A stretch of 64,000 bases of DNA from assembly GCA_037367355.1 (NCBI GenBank), contig CM074700.1, positions 1,426,001-1,490,000 on the forward strand. Direction: 5' to 3'. Positions 25,901 to 37,599 of the stretch are shown piece by piece. The notes beneath the pieces were generated by a model. The model did no database searches, was not told the DNA's origin, and was given only the letters and a program-made list of their open reading frames with translations. This DNA comes from Neoscytalidium dimidiatum (taxonomy: Eukaryota; Ascomycota; Dothideomycetes; Botryosphaeriales; Botryosphaeriaceae). The translations under genes were made by a program, and so were the position numbers. Positions within the stretch are counted from its first letter, which is position 1. Every line of letters starts with the position of its first letter.

Positions 25901-27718
25901 GAAACCCAAGGTGGGGGCAGCCATGCAATGAGCGGCTGTGGCAGGCTCGGAGATGGCATTCGCAAGCTCCTCCACTGACTCAGCAGCCACTGCGTATCTC
26001 CAAGGAAATTTCGAACGCCTTTCAGCCAGCGTGTATGCCAAATCGCTTAAGTAGTCATCGTGACTTTGGGTTGGAACGGCTTTCAAGTGCTGCGAGAATG
26101 TGGAGAGCGTTCTCCTGATCCCGTCTTGATCCTTGGCTGACCAGGCGAAAACCCTGTACTTGCATCGTTGTCCCAACTCTCCACTGCTGGACGTCCGCCG
26201 GCTGGGGGATACTTCAGTCCGATAATGTCCACGCAGCTGGTTTTCATGAAGGTAGCTATGCGCATCATCGAGCACTACGTGCGCATTTGTGCCACCGAAT
26301 CCGAAGGAGTTTACAGAGGCTCTGCGGACACCATCGGAAGGCCAAGGTGTTGTGGCCAACGGGAATCTAATCCCCCATGCATCCGTGTCGATCTGCGGAT
26401 GCGGCCTCTCAAAGTTGATGTTTGGAGGGATAACGCCTCTCTCCAAAGTAAGGACCGTCTTTATGATGGCAGCAACTCCCGAAGCGGCCTCTAGATGGCC
26501 GTGGTTGGCTTTGGCAGCTCCAACGTAAAGCGGCTCCGATCGGTCCTTCCACACACTGGCTATCGCCGCTGCTTCTGCTGTATCAGCTGTGGGGTCACCG
26601 ATACCATGGGCTTCTATGAATCCAGTGGTATCAAGATCCAAACCAGCCGATTGGTAGGCTCCACGAATCAGCTCCTCCTGAGCTTCCTGGCTGGGGCTTG
26701 TCATTGCGTCAGTGTGGCGGCCGCTCTGGTTCACAGCTATTTCTATGTCAGCTACAGCTGCAGACAGAAGGAAAGATTATTCACCCGTTGCGCGGATCAC
26801 GGCGCGAATAGTGTCGCCGTCTCGGATAGCAGCGTCAAGAGACTTCAGGACGACGGTGCCAACACCCTCACCGCGAGAATATCCGTTGGCACGAGAGTCG
26901 AATGGGAAGCAATTTCCATCCGGAGATAGGAATCCACTTGCAAAGTAAGAACAAAGTCATAAGAGCGTGCAGAGCAGCTTACTCACCCTTGGCTTAATCT
27001 GTACATCGTCTCGGGGCTCTGGATTGCATTGACACCACACACAACGGACTACAACATCAGTGATACTTGCGGGGATTCTGTGGAAGAAGGAACGAACCAT
27101 GTTCGAATGCCCTCGTTGTAAATCATTGCAAGCCATATGCAGAGCGACTAAGCTGCTACTGCATGCTGTATCGAGAGTCATGCTGCACCCTCGAAGGTCA
27201 TAGAACCAGCTGATCCTGTTCGCGATGATCGAATTGGACGTTCCAGTGTGTGCTTGCTCCAAAAGCTGGTCGGGATCCGTGCCAAAGACCACGCGAGCGT
27301 CGTCGTCGGTGGCGCCAGCGAAAACGCTTGTCTTTGAGCCTTTTACGTCTTCGATAGTAAAGCCAGCATTTTCGAAGGCCTCGTAGACGTTCTCCATGAC
27401 AAGGCGCTGCTGCAAATCCATAGAAAGTACCTCGGTCCTGCCGATGTCAAAGAAGGATGCGTCAAACCTGGACCCATCTTCGAAAGAGTCGAGAAAGTGG
27501 CCACCATCGGCATTGCTGCTGCCTCCTCTCGCCGGCGACGGATGGTAGTGACCACGGTGAGTCCACTTGTTCCCGGGCACAGCAGAGAAGGCCGAACGAC
27601 CTTCAATTAGGATATCCCATAACTTTCCGGGGTTTGATGCATCGCCAGGGCCACGGAAAGCAAGGCCAATGATGGCAACATCGACGGGGCGAGCATTTCC
27701 AGCACTGGGGACGGCCAT
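19953..27718 (-). CDS. Highly reducing type I polyketide synthase, KS-AT-DH-MT-ER-KR, with degenerate domains and no ACP
   Basis: Seven exons join in phase: 27718-27098, 27048-26987, 26936-26785, 26736-25241, 25185-22140, 22084-20775 and 20717-19953, giving 2,483 residues. 27718 is the first ATG in frame, and a TATAAAA box lies about 80 bp upstream. KS (about 10-430) keeps Cys186 (DTACSSS), His322 (EAHG) and His359. AT (about 535-770) reads GHTTGE, Thr647 replacing Ser, and is about 80-100 residues short. DH (about 870-1150) keeps His909 but has Glu1105 in the usual Asp position. The methyltransferase (VGAGTGGAT, near 1385) and enoylreductase (HGAAGGVGQ, near 1930) nucleotide sites look intact. 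KR keeps GGLGGLGRS but has Asp2284 in place of the catalytic Tyr. After the KR come about 70 Ser/Arg-rich residues and the stop; I find no carrier-protein DSL motif in frame. The sixth intron is GC-AG. A monooxygenase and a transporter lie upstream. Confidence 0.88.
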
Positions 27719-29011
27719 TGCGATGTTGACAGAAGTGAAGCGGCGGGCTGCTGGGGGAGAGGTGCTAAGGGCGGTGAGAGAGTCACGTACCACTTTTTAT
27801 ATGTGGAGCTCCATGCCGAACTCCAGCTGAGAGCCAGCACAGCACTGCTGCCGGTGCGAGGGTGCAGTGAACAAATGGGCGTCACCGGTCAAGAGATGAT
27901 ATCCGGGCGAGCCGTGGTGAAGATCATGATGTTTCCGTACCTGCATTTGCGGACGGGAATCTTCATGGCGATTTGACGATCAGCCAGCTCATCGACTCAG
28001 GATCTGCGCACATGCACACAACACAAGAGATCGGAAATCACGACGATGTCTGAGAGACAGTGAAGCTGGAAAAACCGAGGATCGCATCTAGTTCTGTATG
28101 TTCTTGGGGGGTGAAGAAGCCGACGAGGAGTCTACGGCGGCCTGCAATGTGCAGGAACGTTGATGCAGAGAGAGCGTAGAGCCACAACAGGCGTGCCGAG
28201 AGATCGACATGAGGGCCAGATTCTGGCCAGCTGGCAGGCTGTGGGGAGCGGAGCCACTATGCCGACGAGCGTCGTCTCTTCCATTTCTCAAGACACCCCA
28301 GGGCCTGACGGAGGGTGCACAAGGTAGTCGACTAGGCGGCGTCGAGATGCGAAATTAACTCGGACTGAGACACAGCCGTACAAACACGCGAGATTCGTTG
28401 GCCGTTGGTGTCGGACTTCGCCTTGGCGTTGGTGGGCCGAACGGTGTGCGGAAAAACGATAGGACCGGGAGGAAAGTCGAGCCGGCGGCTGGCGTGCGCC
28501 TCGTCACTGGAAGGGTTCCGCTGTGTAGTGGCCCGTGCGTCAAACGGCGCCCGCGGCCACTTTTATTTCTGTCGCCCTCTGCCTTCTGTCGCCGCCCATT
28601 CGTCGGGGCGCAACCTGCCAAGTCGACCGTCCATTCCATCACCGTCAGCGTCACTTCACAAGGCTGCGCACCCTTCAAGAAGCCCGCAACTTGCCAATCA
28701 AATCAGCTTCAGTCGATGGTCTTGTCTGAAACGGATCCGCTACATCGCCGTCGATTGCATCTACTACTACTTTCCGCCGTCTTCCGTCCTTGCCATCCTC
28801 CGCTGCCTGGCTTCCGTGGATTGAAGGAACAGCCGCTATTAACCCCCCATCCTCTAAATTGCTCGCTTAGTCATATCGTCGGTGCAGCTGGTCTGGCCAA
28901 TTGGATGTCTGGTCCCCTCTTCCCTACTCCATATCCTGCCACGCATCGGACACGATTATCCACGGATGAGGTATGTGATGCGGAGGCCATCTGTCCATGC
29001 CACTGGCCCAG
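27719..29011. other. Intergenic region upstream of the PKS
   Basis: Should contain the PKS promoter (minus strand). The long plus-strand frame at 28398-29387 overlaps the monooxygenase exon in antisense and shows no domain, so it is not called. The region is of ordinary composition, with no repeat visible. Confidence 0.5.
27794..27802 (-). promoter_or_regulatory. TATA box of the PKS gene
   Basis: The minus strand reads ATATAAAAA about 80 bp upstream of the ATG at 27718. The distance suits a TATA element with a short leader, and it supports 27718 over the upstream GTG at 27793 as the start. Confidence 0.5.
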
Positions 29012-30672
29012 CTATAATCTTGCCCTCTCAGACCCCTGCGTCCCTCTTGCCTCTGCGTTCCACCTCGCCCACATGGCCTTTCGTCTCTCATGTCCAGCCA
29101 TGAACGCCTCGAACCACGTCTTATCAAACGCCGGCAGTTGCCTTCCCTTTCCACTCTCCCCTGGCCCTGCCAATGCCCGCACAGTTTCGAAGTATTCCTC
29201 AAATTCCGGGAACACAAGCGTGAACCGCGCTCCGTCGCCTCTCTTCGCTATTCTGTCAGTCTCCCACTTCTGTTGCTCCTCGAGTGGTGGTAGTCTAGCC
29301 CGCCCTGCCAGAATCCGTGCCGCCAATACAGCTTGCCATTCGAAGATCTTAAACGTCAGGCCAGCTCCAACCTGCGCTCCATGTTAACCACCGTGCGAAC
29401 ATCACACAGGAGACCACTTACAGCGCCGACGAAGAGAAGTGTTGGGTCTTTCTGATACACGACATGCTGGTAGAGCCCTGTTACTCGGTTGTTCCGTATC
29501 TCCACATCCGGCAGAAACGGCAAAGGCCACGAGTATCCTGTACCGAAGATGATGTAGTCCACGTCCTCGACCGAATCGCCGTCTTCGAAATGCACTGTCC
29601 GCTTTCCGTTCCGAACCGTGACTCGCGAGATGGACGGAACCTCCTTGATCCTCGGATGCTTGAATGCAACATCGCCAAAGTAAACGTTTGCGTTGTGTCC
29701 TTTCACCACTGCGTACACAGGCAGCTTGGCAACTCCGACGAGGTCGACAGCAATATCAGCCGCTGACACGGAAGCCCCTACGACAATAACACGCTGCAAT
29801 GCATTAGCAAAGGTGGGTGAAGTGTCTGGCTTCCACCTACCTTGCCACGGTAGCTCTCCCGGCCCCGGAACATCTTTGAATGAAGGACACTTCCAGGCCT
29901 GTATTTCTCGAACTCCTCCAGGCCCTCGATATTCGGGATGTACGGGACATTGTAGTGACCGTTCGCGACCACAACCGCGTCGAAATACTCGGCCCACCAG
30001 TAGTCGCTCTCCTCACCTTCCTTTCGAAGTATAACCTTCCACTCAGCCCCTTCTTTCTCAACCTTCTCGACGGAGGTGTTGTACTCGACATAATCCTGGT
30101 ACCCGCGGCGCTGGACCAAACTTGAGATGTACTCCCGCATCACCGTCCAATGCCTGAAGGGAGTGTCGTCGCCATGCGTCTTGATCGACCATTCTGAGCG
30201 CTTCTCCGGGATCGGTTCTTGCGAGAATGACATGGGTAAAGCGGCAACATTTGTTTCGAGGTATGGATAGATTGAGGATTCGGCATAGCGCGGGCGCACA
30301 GATTTGGCGGTTCGAGCAGGAAGCTTGGCCGGCGGTTCCAGAGGAGGATCTGCACTTCGCGACGACAATGCTTTGAGGTCCTGCAGATTTGGAGGCGCTT
30401 TCTTGTCGCCAATCCTGCCGTGTGTGCCGTCAGCCGGGTGCGTCAATCGGCCTCTGGGTGCGTGCGAGCGGTTGTCTTGGCTGTTGCGCTTCGCGCGTGG
30501 GGGAATCAGGAAAGCCAGTCGCGAAGCGGATCTCTTACCAGCATCCTCCAGGTCCTTCTCGGCGCTCAAAAACCCTGATCAAATCGAACGCCTGTTCTTG
30601 CGCCAAGGCATCGATTGCGATTGCCCCAGAGGGGCCGGCTCCGATCACCGCAACCCTTCTTACAGGGGCCAT
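29012..30672 (-). CDS. Flavin-containing monooxygenase (FMO family)
   Basis: An FAD- and NADPH-dependent oxygenase that probably acts on a small molecule; in this setting a tailoring enzyme is likely. Four exons join in phase: 30672-30539, 30414-29841, 29793-29422 and 29371-29012, giving 479 residues. The FAD-binding motif GAGPSG is at residues 11-16, right after the start, with ERREGPGGCW completing the Rossmann fold across the first intron (124 bp). VLHSKMFRG fits the FMO signature near residue 225, the NADPH-site motif VVGASVSAAD follows the second intron, and FGTGY lies near residue 305. The last exon joins at a GCGCAG acceptor. It is transcribed away from the MFS gene, with 346 bp between the two starts, and towards the PKS. 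I expect a class B-like soluble oxygenase; the substrate is unknown. Confidence 0.9.
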
Positions 30673-31018
30673 CTTTTTTGACGGGATGAACAGCAACAAA
30701 CATGCAGCAGTGGAGCCAGGCAGACTCGCCGATATTTCTACCCTGGTGGCCGCGGGGCCGCGGGGCAAGATAGCATGCTAATCACAGCCCAAGCGAGTCA
30801 GCCCTTCAGCCGTCTTTTTTAGGTCGGATTGCGTGAAGCGAGCAAAGCATTGCGCTATCGGGCCAAGCCAACACAACACCACCATCAGGAAATGTCGCCA
30901 TCGCCATCGCCATCGCTTTTGCGGCAACTTCGGCAACTTGGACGCCCATTGAGCCGTCATTGCCCTCGATTCCTCTTGACATGTGCGCTGCGCACCAGCT
31001 TTTCCCCCGGCCTGCAAG
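30673..31018. promoter_or_regulatory. Divergent promoter shared by the monooxygenase and MFS genes
   Basis: The 346 bp between the two ATG codons must hold both promoters. It includes a repeated CATCGC unit near 30897-30917 and a GGCCGCGG palindrome near 30750. No specific factor site can be assigned. The head-to-head arrangement suggests co-regulation. Confidence 0.5.
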
Positions 31019-32752
31019 ATGGAAGATCAGAAAACCGCCCGAGATGTCTACGAGCATGATGCCGACCAAAACTGGGGTCAGAGCGAAGAGCTGCGCGCCA
31101 GGCGCAAGTGAGTGCTGTGTCTATTCTGAACCTCTCCTGTAGCTGATAGCCGTAGAATCGATTCCTCTGTCCTCCCACTCCTGTTTCTCGGTCTGCTCGT
31201 CTTCCAACTGGACCGCATGAACCTTGCAAGTGCGCTTACCGGAGGGTTTGCCAAAGACGTCGGCATCAGCCAGAATACCGTCAATCTCGGTAATCAGCTG
31301 ATGTTTCTTGGGATTGTTGTCTTGGAGATCCCATCGAACCTGATCTTGCAGAGGGTCAGTGGAGCACTGCTGACGCGCATCGGAAGACTAACGGGTCTAG
31401 GTCGGCCCACGAAAATGGATCTCCGGTCAGGTGTTTGTATTCGGCCTGATCGCAACTCTGCAAGTCTTCATTGAAGACCGGAAGGGCTTCCTGGTGTCGC
31501 GGAGCTTCCTTGGGTTGGCTGAAGCAGGCTACATCCCAGGCGCGGTGTACACCCTCTCCACATGGTACACCAAGCGCGAGCTAGCCAAACGCGTCGCGAT
31601 CCTGTTCTTCGGTATGTTCGGGGGAAATGCGATCAGTCCCCTTCTGGCTTCTGGAATTCTGAAGCTGGATGGTGAACGAGGCTTGTCTGGTTGGCAATGG
31701 CTTTTCCTGAGTACGTGGTGCCGTACTCTTGCCCGCTCCGAGGCCGTCGTATGCTGAATCAGAGGCAGTCGAGGGCGTTTTCACCATGGTTGTATCAGTA
31801 GTGCTGCTGTTCCTCCTCCCAGGAAGCCCTGACACACCGAAGCCGTTGCTTAGCCCTGGCCTTGTCCGGTTCTCACCGGGCGACCAAGCGCTCCTCCAGC
31901 GCAGGCTGGAGCTTGACGACCCAGAGAAGCGCTACGGCGCCCAAGGCATGCGCATTTCGCTCCACACAGTGTGGAAAACTGTTTGTCACTACCGCAGGTG
32001 GCCGCACTTCGTCTCTACTTGCGCCGTGTTCTCGACTTGGAGTCCTCTGACGACGTACACCCCGAGCATTATTATGTACGTCCAGACCACCGCAGCTCGG
32101 TGGGGAGGCTAACAGCGTCCAGGTCGCTCGGCTTCTCGAGGATCACCGCCAATGCGCTTGCCGCAGTCGGTGCCTCTCTCGCCCTTGTCGTTGTCTTCTT
32201 CTTCGCGTGGGTCAGCGACAAGACCAACAAGCGCGGGCTCTCCGTCATGGGCGCCCATGCCTGCTACCTCATCACGCTCATCGTCACTCGCTCAGTCCAT
32301 CCGCACGTGGGGAGGTGGAGTCGCTGGGGTCTTTGGACTGCGGTCAACGCTTTTGCAGTCGGATACCATCCAGTGCACAACAGCTGGGTGCAGCTGAACT
32401 GCCGCGAGCCGGGCGAAAGGAGCGTGAGCATCGCGTGAGTTCTTTCCAGTGGTAGGCGCGACCTCGCTGACAGACGAAACAGCATGTGGGTCATGTCTGC
32501 AATCAGTGGCCTGATGGCAGGAACGCAGTATTTCCGCGGTGATGACGTGCCGTTGTAAGTATTCCGATGGCCCGCTCGCCGTACCGCTGCTGACCTTCCA
32601 GCTACAACAACGGCTTGCGGACGATGATTATCCTTGTATCCGGTGGCATGGCGTTTGCAATATTGCAGGAAGCGATCTACCTGGTCCATAACCAGCGGGT
32701 GCGACAAGAGCATGGGCCGAATGCAGACAAGAGGTGGTTTTACGTGCCGTAA
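31019..32752 (+). CDS. MFS transporter, anion:cation symporter (Dal5/Tna1-like) family
   Basis: A 12-helix-type plasma-membrane transporter, usually for small organic anions such as nicotinate, allantoate or other carboxylates. Seven exons join in phase: 31019-31107, 31156-31354, 31401-31710, 31769-32075, 32123-32434, 32483-32554 and 32602-32752, giving 479 residues. The first helix carries LDRMNLASALTGGFAKDVGI, then NLGNQLMFLGIVVLEIPSN and a VGPRKWISGQVF loop, all typical of the family. IEGVFTMVVSVVLLFLLPGSP marks the central loop. It is head-to-head with the monooxygenase, so uptake or export of a cluster-related compound is plausible but unproven. The TAA stop lies directly at the edge of the RIP-mutated island, and the coding part itself shows no RIP pattern: CA and TG are common and all splice sites are intact. 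Confidence 0.9.
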
Positions 32753-33630
32753 TAAGCCATTTTATTAATTTACTCTTTGTATAGCTCAATAAATTACTAC
32801 TTTACATTCTACTAAAAGCCCTTTATACCAAAGAACTAGAATAGGGGTTCCTTTACTATCTAAAGAGAGTGTTCTAGCTCTTTAGTATTATAACTAAATA
32901 AGAAATAGGCTTATAGGTAAATTAAGAGTATCTAAGAAAGTTAGATATAGTAAATAATATAAGTTATACGGTTTACTTTATTACTTTTCTTGATACTAAG
33001 TAAGTTATTTACCTACTAGATAGTCTAAATACTAATTATATAAGAGAACGCTTCTTTACTTTTCTATTCTATTTTTCTTTTCTTTTCTTAGCTTAATAAT
33101 TTTATTAATATATTAGAGAGATAATAGTAGTTTTAATACTTTACTAAGATTCCTTTATAAGAAAATATTATTCTACTCTACTTATATTAGATAGCTACGT
33201 CTAATTAACTATAGATATCTAATATACTATTACTAAGAAATTAAAATACCCTATATTAGATAATAACTAGCTTTTAGACTTCTACTAAGTAGAAAGAGCC
33301 TATTTTAAATAACTCTTTCCTAGTCGGCTTACGTAGTAAATAGTATACGGTAAATTACTAAATTATCTATACTTACTTTTTTATTTTCTAAATTACTTAA
33401 GTATTTACTTAATTACCCATAGTAGGTAATTCGGAAAATAATAAACTAAGCATTCTATATTAATATAAAAACTAGGTAACTTAGTAAATAATATATAGTT
33501 ATAGTTAATTCGATAATTAAACGTATAGAGATTTACTAAATTACCTAGATTTCTATAAAAAAAAAACAACGGCTTCTTGCCTATTCCTTAATTAGATTAT
33601 ACTAAATTTTTAAATTAAGCTTTTTATACT

Positions 33631-33745
33631 ATTTATTTATTTATTTATTTAACGTCCGTATAGAAGCTAAGCTTATAACAGACGGCTAGTAAAACTAATA
33701 TATCCTTACGATATTTCTACCGCGGTTTATTTTCGGGAGATGCCA
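33631..33745 (-). repeat. Inverted fragment of the LINE 3' end
   Basis: Starts with (TTTA)n and continues with a sequence resembling the reverse complement of 40201-40310: both arms contain AACGTCC, AGCTAAGCTTATAA and AGACGGCTAGT in the same order. The similarity fades into a RIP-diverged tail (GATATTTC.ACCG.GGTTT). The simplest reading is a tiny 5'-truncated LINE copy inserted in the opposite orientation, or a 5' inversion formed during insertion. Confidence 0.7.
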
Positions 33746-34789
33746 CTTTAAAGGTTAGGAAATAGTAGGATCTAAGCTAGAGTTGTAACGAGAAGACACT
33801 AGGAAAATAAAAGGAATTTTTAGAACAAAAGAAAGTAGACAAGGAAAATCTACGCGGTAAAAACTCTAGCCGGACTAGAGAAAACCCGCGTAAATCTAGG
33901 AAAAACAAGTATACGTTAAGGAAATTATTTTTTTTCTCTATCTTTTTCTCGTTTTCTAAGCCGTTTAATACGAAGTCGAAGGCCGGTAATATATAGGCTA
34001 CCTCTAATAGCCTTATTCGCCTCGTTTTTAGTAGAAAACGCGAGATAAATCGAGCCGTTAAGCCCGTCCGTCTGTTTCTCCTCGCGAGTAAGCTAGTAGG
34101 GGGTTCCTACTAGCTCTAGACCTTTATTAAAGGTCGAGACCTCCTCCCTAAGAGAAGAAAGCGCCTTAGTAGTCAAAAAAAAATTCGACTCCGCAAATCG
34201 ACCTCGAGAAAAAGCGCCAAGACCGGTATCTATCGAAAGCTCTCAATTCCCTTAGCTAGATTCTCGAATCTTAGCTTCGTAGCTATACGCGCTACTGCGT
34301 TATTACGTAGAAAAGAGGCCTCGTTAGGCCGAATCGCCGCCTTCTACCTCTATACCTCTACTAAATTCCTAAACCGACCCGAAAACGCACTAAATTTACG
34401 GAACCGACGAGGTATACCTACGCGTACTTTCGTACTAAGTTGCACTAGATTTAGAGCGCGTTTACGCACCTAAATCTAAGGCGAAGAAGCGCTTTCTCCT
34501 CCTCGTTACTCTACCCCTTTTCCGCGGCCCGTATACGTAGAGTTTTTACTACCTCTATATCTAAATGAACTAAAAATAACCGAGAATAAGCGAGAAGCTT
34601 AAACGAATAGCCGCCGAAAACGCTTTAGTTACTTCTCGGGAGAAAGTAACTAAGAAAATTCCCCGCTCTTGCCCGGAATTCGTTTATTTACGGCTTAGTT
34701 TAGACGAAACTAAAGCCGGTAATTTCTTTCTTATCCTATTTTCTATCTCTACTTTTCTTTTCCTAGAAAGAGTATAGAAAACTAAGGAA

Positions 34790-36230
34790 ACCCGCCTCCG
34801 GATCCTCCGGATTCCCCGGACCCTCTACGCCCCTCGACCCCTATTAAACTATCGACTACGCCGATAGTTATCGAATTCTCGAATACTACGGGCTCTAGTA
34901 GTATCGAAGATATCGAGATAGAAAACGACGAACTAATACTACTATCTAGAAGGCCGAAGGTAACGATAACGGTAGAGCCTACGCCGACTTTAGGAAAAAG
35001 ACTTTTCTTCTCGCCTATCTCTACGGGTATTAACCCGTTCGAATACCGCCCCGAGAAAAGAACCCGGTATATACCGGGATCGAAACTAAAATCCTCCGCG
35101 GAATATATCGAAGCCGCGTTCGACTATCTTATTAAGGTAATCGACCTCGAAGACGACCGATCTAAGGCTAATAATAACCTTAGCGAGCTTCTTGTCGTCT
35201 TCCGCGAATATACGACGAAAGGGAAAATCGATTTTACTAAGTTAATCCTCGCTACCGAAGTCCGCGCACTCGAAAATATATCCCGTACGCTTTCGAATAA
35301 AATAAGGAACCTCGGAGTCGTTCTCGTAGTTACTACGGGAAAACCCTAGCCTAGCTAGCTAATCCCGGCTAAAAAACCTATCTTCTACGCCTCGGTAGCG
35401 GTAGGTTTAGTTCTAAACGACGGTTTTATAACCGTATCGTATAAAAAACTAACTAAAAAAATAACTTCGAAGCTCGTAAAACTAACGTCTATTAAAGATA
35501 GATAAATTACCGTCTTTTACGACGGCCTACGAGAATAATTTAACGGAATCTAGCTCCGATAAAAGCTAAACCTAGCTTTCGTAAGAGCCGGATTCGTAAA
35601 TAAACCCGTTATCTAAGGAACTTCCCTTTCGTTTAAGGGAAATATCCTAATTACGGGTACCGAAGGCTATACTAGCTAATTTCTCTTAGAAAAAGAGAAT
35701 ATTATTAGGAAAGTCCTTTCTAATTCTAACCCGAGACTAGTCGAGGCCTAGTATAAGATTATTATCTACGGAGTTCCTATATAGGAAACTAAGAATATCC
35801 TAATTAACTTCTTTATTAAGAAGAAAATAGAGACCTTTAACGTAGGTCTATCTTCTATCGGAAAGCCCTACTAGGCTACCTCGAAGAAGAAAAGAGAAAA
35901 CTAATCCGTAGGATCTATTATAGTCTCGTTCCGTATTAAAAAGGAATAGAAAAAGGCTATTAATAGCCGCCTTTTTATATACGAAATAAGCTATAAGGTA
36001 GAGAAAGTATAGATTATTTCTAAGGGAATTTAATACCGTAACTACCTTAAAAACGGATACGAAACGATAAAGTATACGAGGACTTCTATATATAAAATCT
36101 ATAAAGAGGAGTACCTTACAAGAGAGTATAAGTATCGATTTATAGGCTATAAAGCCTATAAAGGTATACGATACTAGTATTATCCTAACTCGAACTAACT
36201 AATCTCTTTTATCTATAGATAAACTAAGAG
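34790..36230 (+). pseudogene. LINE ORF1 (gag-like) remnant
   Basis: A single frame can be followed for about 1.4 kb, interrupted only by TAG/TAA. It includes EYIEAAFDYLIKVIDLED near 35098 and an IYGVPI block near 35770, reminiscent of the gag proteins of Tad-type elements. At about 36110-36185 regularly spaced Tyr and stop codons occupy the positions where Cys and His of zinc knuckles would be, as expected if TGC/CAC codons were changed to TAC/TAC by RIP. This reading is inference from spacing. Confidence 0.55.
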
Positions 36231-36239
36231 TATTTTAAG

Positions 36240-36900
36240 CTAATTTAAATAGAAACGCTCTAGTTATAGAGAGCCTTCTATCTAAAGTAATCGACCTTAA
36301 AATTAGCCTAATTCTTATATAAGAACTATAGCTAATAAACCCCGAAAATCCTAGAGAAAGGCGGTCGGTTAACTACCCTACGTTTGTTTAAATTCTACCG
36401 GATTATTCTCTAACGGAAAGACCGCGTACGTTAGTATATATATCCCGTTATCTAACGGGAATAGATATTAACTATAACTCTATAGTAACTAAATCCCCTA
36501 ACCTAATAGTTCTAAAGATAATAGAGGAAAATAGCTAATTCTACCTCTTTAATCTATATAACTAAAAGGAATAAGAAATCGATAATTCCCTCTATACGCT
36601 AGAACGTATTCTAGGCTACTAATAGCTAGAATTCCCTAATATTATAGCCGGGGACTTTAATATTTACTACCCGTAGTAGGACCTAAGGTCCCCCTACTTA
36701 AACGAGGCCTCCGCCCTAATTAATTAGATTAAATCTAATAACTAAGACCTACTAAATACGCCGGGAGAAGATACTTTCTACCGGCCGAACTTAGATAGAC
36801 CTACGATAATAGATCTAACGCTCTCTAGCCGAGGGCTAATAAATAAAATAATAGACTAGTAAATACTCGAATCTATCGGATTTAACTATTTTTCTATTTT
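36240..36900 (+). pseudogene. LINE endonuclease domain remnant
   Basis: Conceptual translation near 36640-36700 gives AGDFNIYYP followed by two stops and DLRSP, the mutated form of the GDFN-HHP-WWD motif of LINE apurinic/apyrimidinic-type endonucleases: His to Tyr and Trp to stop, both expected from RIP. Confidence 0.75.
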
Positions 36901-37599
36901 ATTTTAAATCTAATTAAATAAACGAATAAACTAGGAGAAATCTAAGTAATTTAGATTTAACTACGATAAGGCGAATTAGGAAAAATTCTCTAAAATCTTT
37001 AAAGAAAAAGCCTCTAACTTTATAGAAAAGCTACGCCTACGGCTAGCTATTCTAAAAGAAGAGAATAAAGATCTTAGCCTAGAGATTCTAAAAGACCGCT
37101 CGAAAGAAGTCTTTCTATTAGAAAAACTAGGAGAATCCCTAACTAATCTTATACGGTAAATAGCGGACTAAGCTAAACCCTAGTAGAATTCTACTTTAAT
37201 AGAGGTCTAAGGGAATCTTAAACGATAAACGCGGCTTATACGACGCTCGCCGGAGCTCGTAAATAAGTAAGACTTCCTAAAAACCTAAAACGAATACTTC
37301 TCCTCTATTCGAAAAGCTAAAAGGGACTACTAGAATTCGTTTCTAAGTAAAAATCCCCCCGAAACTATCTTTAAAGTAATAGCCTATATAAAATACCGCC
37401 CGATAGAACGAATCCTATTAATTCGGGCTAAAAACGGCCTACTATAAGATAGCTAGAAGGAAAAAAGCTTCGCGCTTAAAGAAACGTTATTTCTATCTCC
37501 TCCTAACGTACAAATAAAAAATAACTAGATAAACTACTAGCCGGATCTAAGCTAGAAGTAGCTAATTCTAGATAAAATAGAGCTTAAACGAACGTATTC

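Noticed and set aside
28398..29387. Plus-strand frame of 329 codons
   Set aside because: Its last third is antisense to the final exon of the monooxygenase, and the rest has no domain; GC-rich coding DNA often leaves the opposite strand open.
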